DNA of 8,960 bases from contig DATIYN010000110.1 in NCBI GenBank assembly GCA_035517595.1, positions 1 through 8,960 on the forward strand, in the 5' to 3' direction. Of this stretch, positions 1 through 7,258 are shown piece by piece. Numbering within the stretch: the stretch's first letter is position 1; each line of letters opens with the position of its first letter. The stretch comes from RBG-16-66-20 sp035517595. Lineage in GTDB: Bacteria > Pseudomonadota > Gammaproteobacteria > Burkholderiales > SG8-39. The translations under genes and the position numbers were made by a program. The notes beneath the pieces are model-generated. The model did no database searches, was not told the DNA's origin, and saw only the letters and a program-made list of their open reading frames with translations.

Positions 1-1272
1 CGCCACCGTGCGGCCGCGCTCCACGTCGATGCCGGCGAGCAGCACGAGGCCGATCACGAAATAGGCGCCGACGGCGAGGATGCCGAGGCGGTGGTCGCCC
101 ACGAAGATCCAGGTGACGGCGCCGTAGGTGAGCGGACCGAAGATCGACGCGGCCTTTACGGCGAGGCCCCAGAGGCCGAAGAATTCGGCGGTGCGCGCGG
201 GCGGGGAGAGGTAGCCGACGATCGCGCGGCCGGCGGCCTGCGAGGAGCCCATGCACAGGCCCGCGAGGTTGGCGGCGATCCAGAACATCGCCACGCCCTC
301 GGCGAAATAGGCGAGGGCGATCATCACGATCCAGCCGATGAGCACGAGCACCATCGAGCGCACGTGGCCGATGGCATCCTGCAGGTAGCCGAAGAAGAAG
401 GCGCCGATGGCCGCGGTGACGTTGACGACGAGCACGAGCACGATGGTCTGCGTGCTCGTGAAGTGCATGGCCTCCTGCGCGTAGATGGCCGCGAGCGCGA
501 TCACGGCCATGATGCCCGCCTGGTAGAACAGGATGCAGACGAGGAAGCGCCACAGGTCGCGGTAGTGGCGCGCCTGGCGCAGGGTCAGGAGGACCTGGCT
601 CCAGGCGCTCCTGGCCTGCTGCTGGGGCAGGGCTCTTTCCTTCAGGAACAGGAACGTCGGCGTTGCCGAGAGCGCGTAAAGCGCCGCGGTGATCAGCATC
701 ACGACGGGGACGAACTCGTTGCCGGTCTGACCGCGCTTCTGCGCCCACGTGATGTAGCCGAGGGAAACCGCCAGCGACACCAGTCCGCCGATATAGCCGA
801 AGGCCCAGCCCCAGCCCGAGACGCGGCCCATGGCCTTCGAGTCGGCGATCTCGGTGAGGAACGCGGCGATGATGTTCTCGCTGAACGCGAAGAAGGTGTT
901 CGAGACGATGACGAGAAAGATCGCGAGCGCCACCGTGCCGGGGCCGGTGAAGTAGAGCGCGGCAGTGAAGGCGACGCAGCCGGCCGTGGCGACGAACAGC
1001 AGCTTCTTCTTCGCCGCGCGCGCATCCGCCCACGCGCCCACGAGCGGCGCAGTCGCGAGCACGATGAAGTACGACACCGACAGCGCGGCGGTCCAGGCGA
1101 AGGTCGCCCAGGGCGCCTTGCCGGCCACCGCCGCGACGAAGAAGGCGTTGAAGACCGCGGTGATGACCACGGTGGTGTACCCGGAGTTGGCGAAGTCGTA
1201 CATGCTCCAGGCCCAGGCCTCGCGCAGGCTGACATCCTGCGCAAGCGATCGCGATGGCGCGGCGTCGGTCAC
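1..1272 (-). CDS. UMF1-family MFS transporter (C-terminus cut by window edge)
   Basis: Reading the minus strand from a GTG at 1272 gives 424 codons without a stop, running off the left edge. The protein is a polytopic membrane transporter with about 12 hydrophobic segments. Residues 25-31 read YDFANSG, residues 153-164 read GWGWAFGYIGGL, and residues 362-368 read AEFFGLW, preceded by a GSSQAAGRA stretch. These are hallmarks of the UMF1 group of the major facilitator superfamily (related to Atg22-like vacuolar effluxers). Substrates of bacterial members are mostly unknown, so none is assigned. The last visible residues (DVERGRTVA) follow the final hydrophobic segment, so probably only a short tail is missing. 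GTG was chosen because it precedes the conserved N-terminus and no ATG lies upstream. The next ATG is Met24, directly before YDFANSG. There is no clear Shine-Dalgarno. It is divergent from the operon starting at 1351. Confidence 0.88.
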   Translation of the reverse strand, partial: MTDAAPSRSLAQDVSLREAWAWSMYDFANSGYTTVVITAVFNAFFVAAVAGKAPWATFAWTAALSVSYFIVLATAPLVGAWADARAAKKKLLFVATAGCVAFTAALYFTGPGTVALAIFLVIVSNTFFAFSENIIAAFLTEIADSKAMGRVSGWGWAFGYIGGLVSLAVSLGYITWAQKRGQTGNEFVPVVMLITAALYALSATPTFLFLKERALPQQQARSAWSQVLLTLRQARHYRDLWRFLVCILFYQAGIMAVIALAAIYAQEAMHFTSTQTIVLVLVVNVTAAIGAFFFGYLQDAIGHVRSMVLVLIGWIVMIALAYFAEGVAMFWIAANLAGLCMGSSQAAGRAIVGYLSPPARTAEFFGLWGLAVKAASIFGPLTYGAVTWIFVGDHRLGILAVGAYFVIGLVLLAGIDVERGRTVA

Positions 1273-1278
1273 GGTGCG

Positions 1279-1284
1279 AGTGTA
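1279..1284 (-). promoter_or_regulatory. Possible -10 element (TACACT) for the MFS gene
   Basis: On the minus strand the hexamer TACACT, preceded by GGC, matches the sigma-70 -10 consensus at 4 of 6 positions. Its expected start of transcription falls on or next to the GTG at 1272, which would make the transcript leaderless. The sequence 17 bp upstream is C-rich and is not a good -35, so this call is weak. Confidence 0.3.
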
Positions 1285-1302
1285 GCCGCGGGAAGGGGCT
1301 CG

Positions 1303-1320
1303 GGGGAGGCCCGCCTCCCC
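1303..1320. repeat. Perfect GC-rich inverted repeat in the divergent intergenic region
   Basis: GGGGAGGC at 1303-1310 is the exact reverse complement of GCCTCCCC at 1313-1320, with 2 bases between the arms (or a 7-bp stem with a 4-base loop). It lies between the two divergent genes, about where -35 elements for either direction would be expected. No T-run follows on either strand, so it does not look like an intrinsic terminator. A regulator-binding site or a structured leader of the MFS transcript are both possible. Confidence 0.5.
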
Positions 1321-1332
1321 GGTTCCTCATTC

Positions 1333-1347
1333 GGGGCATAATGCCCC
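1333..1347 (+). promoter_or_regulatory. 15-bp palindrome overlapping a likely -10 box of the operon
   Basis: GGGGCAT-A-ATGCCCC is a perfect inverted repeat with a one-base centre. It contains CATAAT (1337-1342), a 5-of-6 match to the sigma-70 -10 hexamer, on the plus strand. The ATG of the first operon gene is at 1351, so the expected transcription start (about 1349) lies within a few bases of the start codon. No -35-like TTGACA is seen at the proper distance, which suggests either activator dependence or that this is not the main promoter. A repressor bound here would cover the -10. Confidence 0.45.
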
Positions 1348-1350
1348 TCC

Positions 1351-3171
1351 ATGGCCGCCGCAGACCCCAAGGCCGCCGCCGCCGAAGCTAAATCGGCCGA
1401 GCGCCGCCTGACCATCGCCGACTTCCTGGACTGGCTGGTCGCGGACCGGATGGTGGCGGCCGAGGACGCCGAGAAGCTGAAGAAGGAGCGCCGATACTAC
1501 CGCGGCGCGCTGCACCCGCTCGCGCTCATCGCCGACCAGAAGTGGAAGGAACTGCAGCCGCCGAACCGGCCGCTGTCGCTCGAGGCGCTCACCGAGTGGA
1601 TGGCGAAGCGCGTGGGCATGGAATACCAGCACATCGACCCGCTCAGAATCGACTTCAACGCGGTCACCGAGGTGATGTCCTCGACCTACGCTTCGCGCTT
1701 CAAGATCCTTCCGGTCGCGGTCAACAGCAAGGAGGTGGTGGTCGCGGTGAGCGAGCCCTACCAGCGCGACTGGGAGCCCGAGCTCAAGCGCATCACCAGG
1801 CTCGAGATCCGGCGCGTGATCGCCAATCCCGCGGACATCGAGCGCTACCAGGTCGAGTTCTACAACCTCGCGAAGTCGATGAAGGGCGCGGTCAAGGGCG
1901 CCACGGGCGGCTCGGGCCTGTCGAACTTCGAGCAGCTGGTCGAGCTCGGCGCGGCCAACAAGAGCTTCGACGCCAACGACGCGCACATCGTCAAGGTGGT
2001 GGACTGGCTCTGGGGCTACGCCTTCGAGCAGCGCGCGAGCGACATCCACATCGAGCCGCGGCGCGAGTTCGGCGTCGTGCGCTTCCGCATCGACGGCGTG
2101 CTGCACCAGGTCTACCAGATCCCGTCGGCGGTGCTCGCGGCGATGACCAGCCGCATCAAGATCCTGTCGCGCATGGACGTGGTCGAGAAGCGCCGCCCGC
2201 AGGACGGCCGCATCAAGACGCGCACGCTCGACGGCGAGGAGGTCGAGTTGCGCCTGTCGACGCTGCCGACCGCGTTCGGCGAGAAGCTGGTGATGCGGAT
2301 CTTCGACCCCGAGGTGCTGGTGCGCGATTTCCGCGAGCTCGGCTTCTCCGAGGAGGACAGCCAGCGCTGGAAGGAAATGACCGACCGGCCGAACGGCATC
2401 GTGCTGGTGACCGGGCCGACCGGCTCGGGCAAGACCACGACGCTCTACTCGACGCTCAAGCAGCTTTCCACGCCCGACGTCAACGTCTGCACGGTCGAGG
2501 ACCCGATCGAGATGGTCGAGGGCTCGTTCAACCAGATGCAGGTGAACCCGGCGATCGACCTGGGCTTCGCCGACGGCCTGCGCGCGCTCATGCGCCAGGA
2601 CCCGGACGTGATCATGGTCGGCGAGATCCGCGACCTGGAGACCGCCGAGATGGCGGTGCAGGCGGCGCTCACGGGCCACCTCGTGCTCTCCACGCTGCAC
2701 ACCAACGACGCGCCGAGCGCGATCACGCGGCTGATGGAGCTCGGCATCAAGCCCTACCTCGTCAGCGCGACGCTCAACGGCGTGATGGCGCAGCGCCTGG
2801 TGCGCATCCTCTGCCCGCACTGCAAGCAGAAGATCGAGCTGCACCGCGCCGAGGACGTGCAGGCCTGGGAGGGCCTGGTCGCGCCGTGGAAGGCGAACCG
2901 GCCGACGGTGGTCTACAAGCCCGTAGGCTGCCTCGAATGCCGCATGACCGGCTTCCAGGGGCGCGTCGGCATCTACGAGACGCTGCTGTGCTCCGGCCCG
3001 ATCAAGGAGATCGTCGGCGCCACGGGCGACCTGCAGAAGATCCGCGAGCAGGCCTTCCGCGAGGGCATGAAGCCGCTGCGCGTCAGCGGCGCGATGAAGG
3101 TCGCGGCCGGCTACACCACCATCGAGGAAGTGCTGAAGAACGCGCCGCCGGCGATGGAGACGGCGGGCTAG
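1351..3171 (+). CDS. GspE/PulE-family secretion/pilus motor ATPase (orphan)
   Basis: This 606-residue protein is a hexameric motor ATPase of the type II secretion / type IV pilus assembly (GspE/PilB) family. These proteins hydrolyse ATP on the cytoplasmic face of the inner membrane to drive pilin or pseudopilin assembly. Visible motifs are Walker A GPTGSGKTT (355-363, Lys361), a Walker B region ending in Glu425 (PDVIMVGE), the His box GHLVLSTLHTND (442-453), and the zinc-binding tetracysteine pair CPHC (488-491) and CLEC (527-530) typical of GspE. Residues about 20-160 resemble the T2SS-E/MshEN N-terminal region, but the c-di-GMP-binding consensus is poorly kept. The ATG at 1351 has no Shine-Dalgarno and sits just after a -10-like box, and an overlapping ATG at 1341 is in another frame. 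No GspF, pseudopilin or pilus genes are present. The next gene starts 1 bp downstream. Family assignment is firm, but which machine it powers is unknown. A PilB-like role is possible. Confidence 0.95.
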   Translation: MAAADPKAAAAEAKSAERRLTIADFLDWLVADRMVAAEDAEKLKKERRYYRGALHPLALIADQKWKELQPPNRPLSLEALTEWMAKRVGMEYQHIDPLRIDFNAVTEVMSSTYASRFKILPVAVNSKEVVVAVSEPYQRDWEPELKRITRLEIRRVIANPADIERYQVEFYNLAKSMKGAVKGATGGSGLSNFEQLVELGAANKSFDANDAHIVKVVDWLWGYAFEQRASDIHIEPRREFGVVRFRIDGVLHQVYQIPSAVLAAMTSRIKILSRMDVVEKRRPQDGRIKTRTLDGEEVELRLSTLPTAFGEKLVMRIFDPEVLVRDFRELGFSEEDSQRWKEMTDRPNGIVLVTGPTGSGKTTTLYSTLKQLSTPDVNVCTVEDPIEMVEGSFNQMQVNPAIDLGFADGLRALMRQDPDVIMVGEIRDLETAEMAVQAALTGHLVLSTLHTNDAPSAITRLMELGIKPYLVSATLNGVMAQRLVRILCPHCKQKIELHRAEDVQAWEGLVAPWKANRPTVVYKPVGCLECRMTGFQGRVGIYETLLCSGPIKEIVGATGDLQKIREQAFREGMKPLRVSGAMKVAAGYTTIEEVLKNAPPAMETAG

Positions 3172-3172
3172 C

Positions 3173-6100
3173 GTGGTCTGGTCGCAGCTCGCCGAGGCGC
3201 TGCTCCTGCTCACCGGCGGCCTGGTGCTGCTCGGGGTCTGGCTCGGCATGCGCCGGCGCGACCGCCTCGCGACGCAGGCGCTGCGCGTCTCGGAGGAGCG
3301 CTTCCGCCACCTCACTTCGCTCTCGGCGGACTGGTTCTGGGAGACCGACACGCAGCACCGCGTGAGCTGGCTCTCGGGCGGGCCGGCGGTGGCGGCGCTG
3401 TTCGGCGCCGAACTGGCGCACGGCCGGCGCCTGTGGGACGTGCCCGGCGTGCATGTCGAGCCGCGCGCGCTGGTCGAGCACTTCGAGCTCCTCGAGGAGC
3501 TCGACGCGCAGCTGCCGTTCTTCGACTTCGTGATCTCGCGCAGCGACGCGGGCGAGCGGCGCGTGCACCGCATCACCGGCAGGCCGCGCTACGACGTCTC
3601 CGGACGCTTTCTCGGCTACCGCGGCGTCGGCCAGGACATCACCGACAAGCGCCGCGCCGAGCGCGCGCTCGCCGACGCCAAGGAGCGCCTGGAGCTCGCC
3701 ACCGAGGGCGGCAACCTCGCGGTCTGGGACTGCGACGTCGGCCTGGGCACGGTGTTCCTGTCGCACGCCTGGGCGAAGCTGCTCGGCGAGGAGCCGGCCG
3801 CGCGCACCGCGCGCATGGCCGAGGTCGTCGAGCGCATCCATCCGCGCGATCGCGACGCGGTGCGCGCCGCGTTCGTGCGCACGCTCAAGGGCACCGAGGG
3901 CCGCGACGCGACCGCGAGCGCGGTCGAGTACCGCGTGCGCACGGCGAGCGGCGACTGGCGCTGGGTGCTCGCCACCGGCCGCGTCGGCGAGCGCGACGAG
4001 CGCGGCCGCGCGCTGCGCATCGTCGGCACCGTCGGCGACATCGACGCGCGCAAGCGCGCCGAGCAGGCGAGCCGGGACGCCGAGGAGCGCTACCGCTCGC
4101 TGATCGAGCTTGCGCCCGACGCGGTGATCGCCTTTTCCGACGGCCTCGTCGACTACGCCAACCAGGCGGCGGCGCGGCTGCTCAAGGCGGGCTCGCCGCG
4201 GCGGCTGGTCGGCATGCGCGTCGAGGAGCTCGTGCACACGGAGCAGCGCGAGCGCTTCGCCGAGCGCCTGGCCTACGTGAGCGCCGGGCCTGGGCGCCTG
4301 GAGTTCGAGGACCGGCGCCTGCGCTGCCTGGACGGCAGCGAGCGCGTGGTCGAGGCGGCGATGGTCTCGTACCTGGAGCGCGGGCGCCTGGTGATGCAGG
4401 CGGTGATGCGCGACGTCACGGAGCAGCGCAAGGCGCGCGAGGTGCTCGCCGAGCGCGAGCAGCGCTTCCGCGACGTGCTCGAGGCCTCGGGCGAGTATGT
4501 CTGGGAGACCGACGCCGGCTGGCGCTACACCTTCCTGTCCGAGCGCGTCGAGAAGGTGCTCGGCTACCTGCGCCACGAGATGATCGGCCGCTCGCCGCGC
4601 GAGTTCATGCCGCTCGGCGAGGCGCAGGCGATGGACCAGTGGTTCGCCGCGCGCGCGGCGAACGCCGAGGGCTTCCGCGACCAGGTGCACCGCTCGCTCA
4701 CCAAGTCCGGGCGCGTGATCTGGCAGTCGATCACGGGCGTGCCCGTGTTCGACGGCGGCGGGCGCCTGAAGGGCTACCGCGGCACGGGCGCCGACATCAC
4801 CGCGCGCAAGCAGGCCGAGGAGCGCATCCAGTACCTCGCCACGCGCGACGCGCTCACCGGCCTGCCCAACCGCGTGCTGCTCGCCGACCGCGCCGACCAG
4901 GCGATCCTGCAGGCCGCGCGCACGCGCGGCGGCCTCGCGCTGCTGTTCCTCGACCTGGACCGGTTCAAGCTCGTGAACGACTCGCTCGGCCACGCGGCGG
5001 GCGACGCGCTGCTGCGCGCCGTTGCCGAGCGCCTGGGCGGAACTTTGCGCCGCGACGACACGCTCGCGCGCCTGGGCGGCGACGAGTTCGTGCTGCTCTG
5101 GAACGGCCTCAAGGACTACGCCGAGGCGGCGGCGCTCGCGCAGCGCGCGCTCGGGCTGCTCGCGCGGCCGTTCACCATCGAGGGGCGCACGCTCGGCGTC
5201 ACCGCGTCGATCGGCGTGAGCGTGTACCCGGGCGACGGCCGCGACTTCGGCGAGCTGCTGAAGAACGCCGACGCCGCCGCCAACCACGCCAAGGAGACCG
5301 GGCGCAACAGCTTCCGCTTCTTCTCGCCCGAGCTCAACGCGCGCGCGGTGGCGCGCCTCGGCATGGAGAACGACCTGCGCCATGCGCTCGCGAGGAACGA
5401 GCTGCTGCTGCACTGGCAGCCGGTGCTCTCCGCGCGCGCGGGCGGCGCCCGGGACGCGGCGTCCGCGATCGTCGGCGCGGAGGCGCTCGTGAGGTGGCAG
5501 CATCCGGAGCAGGGGATGCTGATGCCCGACGGCTTCATCCCGGTGGCGGAGGAATGCGGGCTGATCCGGCCGCTCGGCGCCTGGACGCTCGAGCGCGCGC
5601 TCGGGCAGGCCGCGGCCTGGCGCCGCGACTCGCCCGACGCCGCGTCGCTCGTGTTCGCGCTCAACGTGTCGGCGCACGAGCTCGCGCAGGGGCAGGGCTA
5701 CGTCGAGATGCTCGAGCAGGCGCTCGCGGCCAACCGGCTGCCCGGTCGCGCGGTCGAGCTCGAGGTCACCGAGCGCGTGCTGATGCAGCAGCTCGACGAG
5801 AACGTGCAGACGCTGCGGCGCATCGGCGCGCTCGGCGTGCGCGTGGCGATCGACGACTTCGGCACCGGCTACTCGAGCCTCGCCTATCTGCGCCGCCTGC
5901 CGATCGACAAGCTGAAGATCGACCGCTCGTTCCTGCGCGAGCTGGACGCGCACCCCCACGACGCGGCCATCGTGCAGGCGATCGCGGCGATGGCCAAGGC
6001 GCTCGGCCTGCGCGTGGCGGCCGAGGGCGTGGAGACCGAGGCGCAGCTCGCGCGCCTGCGCACGCTCGGCTGCGACGAGTGGCAGGGCCACCACTACAGC

Positions 6101-6184
6101 GCGCCGGTCGACGCGGCCGGCTTCGAGCGCCTGGTCGCGCGCGAAGGCGCGCTCGCGCGCGCCCGCGCGCGCCAGGCGGGCTGA
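3173..6184 (+). CDS. Membrane-anchored PAS(x4)-GGDEF-EAL c-di-GMP synthase/phosphodiesterase
   Basis: This 1003-residue protein should make and/or degrade cyclic di-GMP. A single hydrophobic anchor (about residues 5-25) is followed by four PAS domains (roughly 40-158, 169-293, 303-416, 430-543), each ending in a D-I/V-T/D-like cap. The GGDEF domain begins with DALTGLPNR (559-567) and has an intact GGDEF active site (635-639) and an RxxD inhibitory site (Arg626, Asp629) exactly five residues before it. The EAL domain keeps EAL (770-772), Asn831, the EVTE motif (864-867), the DDFGTGYSSL loop (Asp894-Asp895), Lys915, Glu951, and Gln971 in GCDEWQG, so both activities look possible. There is no periplasmic domain, so sensing is probably cytoplasmic through the PAS domains. 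The GTG at 3173 was chosen because it lies 1 bp after the ATPase stop and retains the membrane anchor. A later ATG near 3248 would lose it. Translational coupling to the ATPase is likely. Confidence 0.95.
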   Translation: MVWSQLAEALLLLTGGLVLLGVWLGMRRRDRLATQALRVSEERFRHLTSLSADWFWETDTQHRVSWLSGGPAVAALFGAELAHGRRLWDVPGVHVEPRALVEHFELLEELDAQLPFFDFVISRSDAGERRVHRITGRPRYDVSGRFLGYRGVGQDITDKRRAERALADAKERLELATEGGNLAVWDCDVGLGTVFLSHAWAKLLGEEPAARTARMAEVVERIHPRDRDAVRAAFVRTLKGTEGRDATASAVEYRVRTASGDWRWVLATGRVGERDERGRALRIVGTVGDIDARKRAEQASRDAEERYRSLIELAPDAVIAFSDGLVDYANQAAARLLKAGSPRRLVGMRVEELVHTEQRERFAERLAYVSAGPGRLEFEDRRLRCLDGSERVVEAAMVSYLERGRLVMQAVMRDVTEQRKAREVLAEREQRFRDVLEASGEYVWETDAGWRYTFLSERVEKVLGYLRHEMIGRSPREFMPLGEAQAMDQWFAARAANAEGFRDQVHRSLTKSGRVIWQSITGVPVFDGGGRLKGYRGTGADITARKQAEERIQYLATRDALTGLPNRVLLADRADQAILQAARTRGGLALLFLDLDRFKLVNDSLGHAAGDALLRAVAERLGGTLRRDDTLARLGGDEFVLLWNGLKDYAEAAALAQRALGLLARPFTIEGRTLGVTASIGVSVYPGDGRDFGELLKNADAAANHAKETGRNSFRFFSPELNARAVARLGMENDLRHALARNELLLHWQPVLSARAGGARDAASAIVGAEALVRWQHPEQGMLMPDGFIPVAEECGLIRPLGAWTLERALGQAAAWRRDSPDAASLVFALNVSAHELAQGQGYVEMLEQALAANRLPGRAVELEVTERVLMQQLDENVQTLRRIGALGVRVAIDDFGTGYSSLAYLRRLPIDKLKIDRSFLRELDAHPHDAAIVQAIAAMAKALGLRVAAEGVETEAQLARLRTLGCDEWQGHHYSAPVDAAGFERLVAREGALARARARQAG

Positions 6185-6190
6185 GCGGCG

Positions 6191-7258
6191 ATGGGCACGA
6201 CCTTCCAGTACGCCGTGCCGCTGGAGGAGACGCACTGGAAGTTCCCCGCCACGGGCGAGGTCGCCTTCACCTGGAGCTACGACGCGCGCTCGGACGAGCT
6301 GCTGCGGCTCTACGCCAAGGGCAAGCAGGAACAGTGGGACGCCGAGGCGCGCATCGACTGGTCGCTGCCGGTCGATCCCGAGGACCCGATGCAGATGGAC
6401 GACCAGGTGGTGCCGCTGCACGGCACGAAGCTCTGGGACAGGCTCTCGGCGAAACAGCGCGCGGAGTTGCGCTACCACAGCCAGGTCTTCAACCTGTCGC
6501 AGTTTCTGCACGGCGAGCAGGGCGCGCTCATCTGCGCGGCGCGCATCGTGCAGGACGTGCCGCGCATCGAGTCGAAGTTCTACGCGGCCACGCAGGTCAT
6601 GGACGAGGCGAGGCACGTGGAAGCCTACCAGCGGCTGCTCCGCGAGAAGTTCCGGTTCGCCTACCCGATCTCGAAGCCGCTGCAGACGCTGCTCGAGCAG
6701 GCGCTCAACGATTCGCGCTGGGACTTCACCTATCTCGGCATGCAGGTGCTCATCGAGGGCCTCGCGCTGGTCGCCTTCCAGCGCATCCGCGACTATTCGA
6801 AGAACGCGCTGTGCCAGGCGGTGAACGCCTACGTGATGCAGGACGAGGCGCGCCACGTCGCCTTCGGGCGCCTGGCGCTGCGCGACTACTACCCCGAGCT
6901 CACCGAGGCGGAGCGGCGCGAGCGCGAGGAGTTCGTCATCGAGGGCTCGTACCACCTGCGCGACCGCTTCAACTCCCCGGAGATCTGGGAGCGGATCGGC
7001 ATCGACACCCGGGAGGCCCTGGAGACCCTCGACGCCTCGGAGGGCCAGATCCGCTTCCGCAAGCGGCTGTTCTCGCGCATCGTGCCGACGGTGCGCGACA
7101 TCGGTTTGTGGAGCGAGCGCGTGCAGAAGGCCTACACCGAGCTCGGCGGCATCCAGTACGCGAATGCCGACGCGCAGGCGATGCTCGACAACGACGCGAA
7201 GGTGGCAGAGGAATTCGACCGGCAGAGGAAGGACGGCTTCGCAGCTCCCTCGAAGTGA
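6191..7258 (+). CDS. Ferritin-like di-iron carboxylate protein (R2/AurF-like oxidase, uncharacterised)
   Basis: This 355-residue soluble protein has the ligand pattern of the ferritin-like/R2 di-iron superfamily. There are two equivalent half-sites: Glu109 with Glu139-x-x-His142 (in MDEARH), and Glu189 with Glu219-x-x-His222 (in QDEARH). Each half spans 30 residues and the halves are 80 residues apart, giving the full 4-Glu/2-His set expected to bind two iron or an iron/manganese pair and activate O2. Aromatic residues follow both ExxH motifs. The protein is not a classical ferritin, being too long, nor an evident ribonucleotide reductase R2, since no partner R1 gene is present. It may resemble AurF-type N-oxygenases or long-chain desaturase-like enzymes, but the substrate is unknown. 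It starts 6 bp after the GGDEF-EAL gene and its stop overlaps the cyclase GTG by 4 bp, so it is inside the operon. The upstream ribosome binding site is weak. Confidence 0.85.
   Translation: MGTTFQYAVPLEETHWKFPATGEVAFTWSYDARSDELLRLYAKGKQEQWDAEARIDWSLPVDPEDPMQMDDQVVPLHGTKLWDRLSAKQRAELRYHSQVFNLSQFLHGEQGALICAARIVQDVPRIESKFYAATQVMDEARHVEAYQRLLREKFRFAYPISKPLQTLLEQALNDSRWDFTYLGMQVLIEGLALVAFQRIRDYSKNALCQAVNAYVMQDEARHVAFGRLALRDYYPELTEAERREREEFVIEGSYHLRDRFNSPEIWERIGIDTREALETLDASEGQIRFRKRLFSRIVPTVRDIGLWSERVQKAYTELGGIQYANADAQAMLDNDAKVAEEFDRQRKDGFAAPSK

Noticed and set aside
1303..1320. Intrinsic terminator
   Set aside because: The hairpin is strong but is not followed by a T-run on either strand, and it lies between divergent genes where no transcript needs to end.
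91..1341. Plus-strand 416-codon frame over the transporter
   Set aside because: Highly charged Glu/Asp/Arg/Gly/His-rich translation typical of the antisense of a hydrophobic membrane protein. The minus strand carries UMF1 signatures.
1327..3576. Minus-strand 749-codon frame over the ATPase gene
   Set aside because: Arg/His/Asp-rich translation without a domain, wholly antisense to a gene with clear Walker A, Walker B and tetracysteine motifs.
3083..6955. 1290-codon open reading frame on the minus strand, antisense to the GGDEF-EAL and di-iron genes
   Set aside because: Its translation is Arg/Ala/His/Leu-rich low-complexity sequence with no recognisable domain. Long stop-free antisense frames are expected at about 70% GC, and the plus-strand genes have full family motifs.
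7226..7233. AGGAAGGA as Shine-Dalgarno for the cyclase GTG
   Set aside because: It lies 21 bases before the GTG at 7255, too far for normal use. Coupling through the GTGA overlap is more likely.
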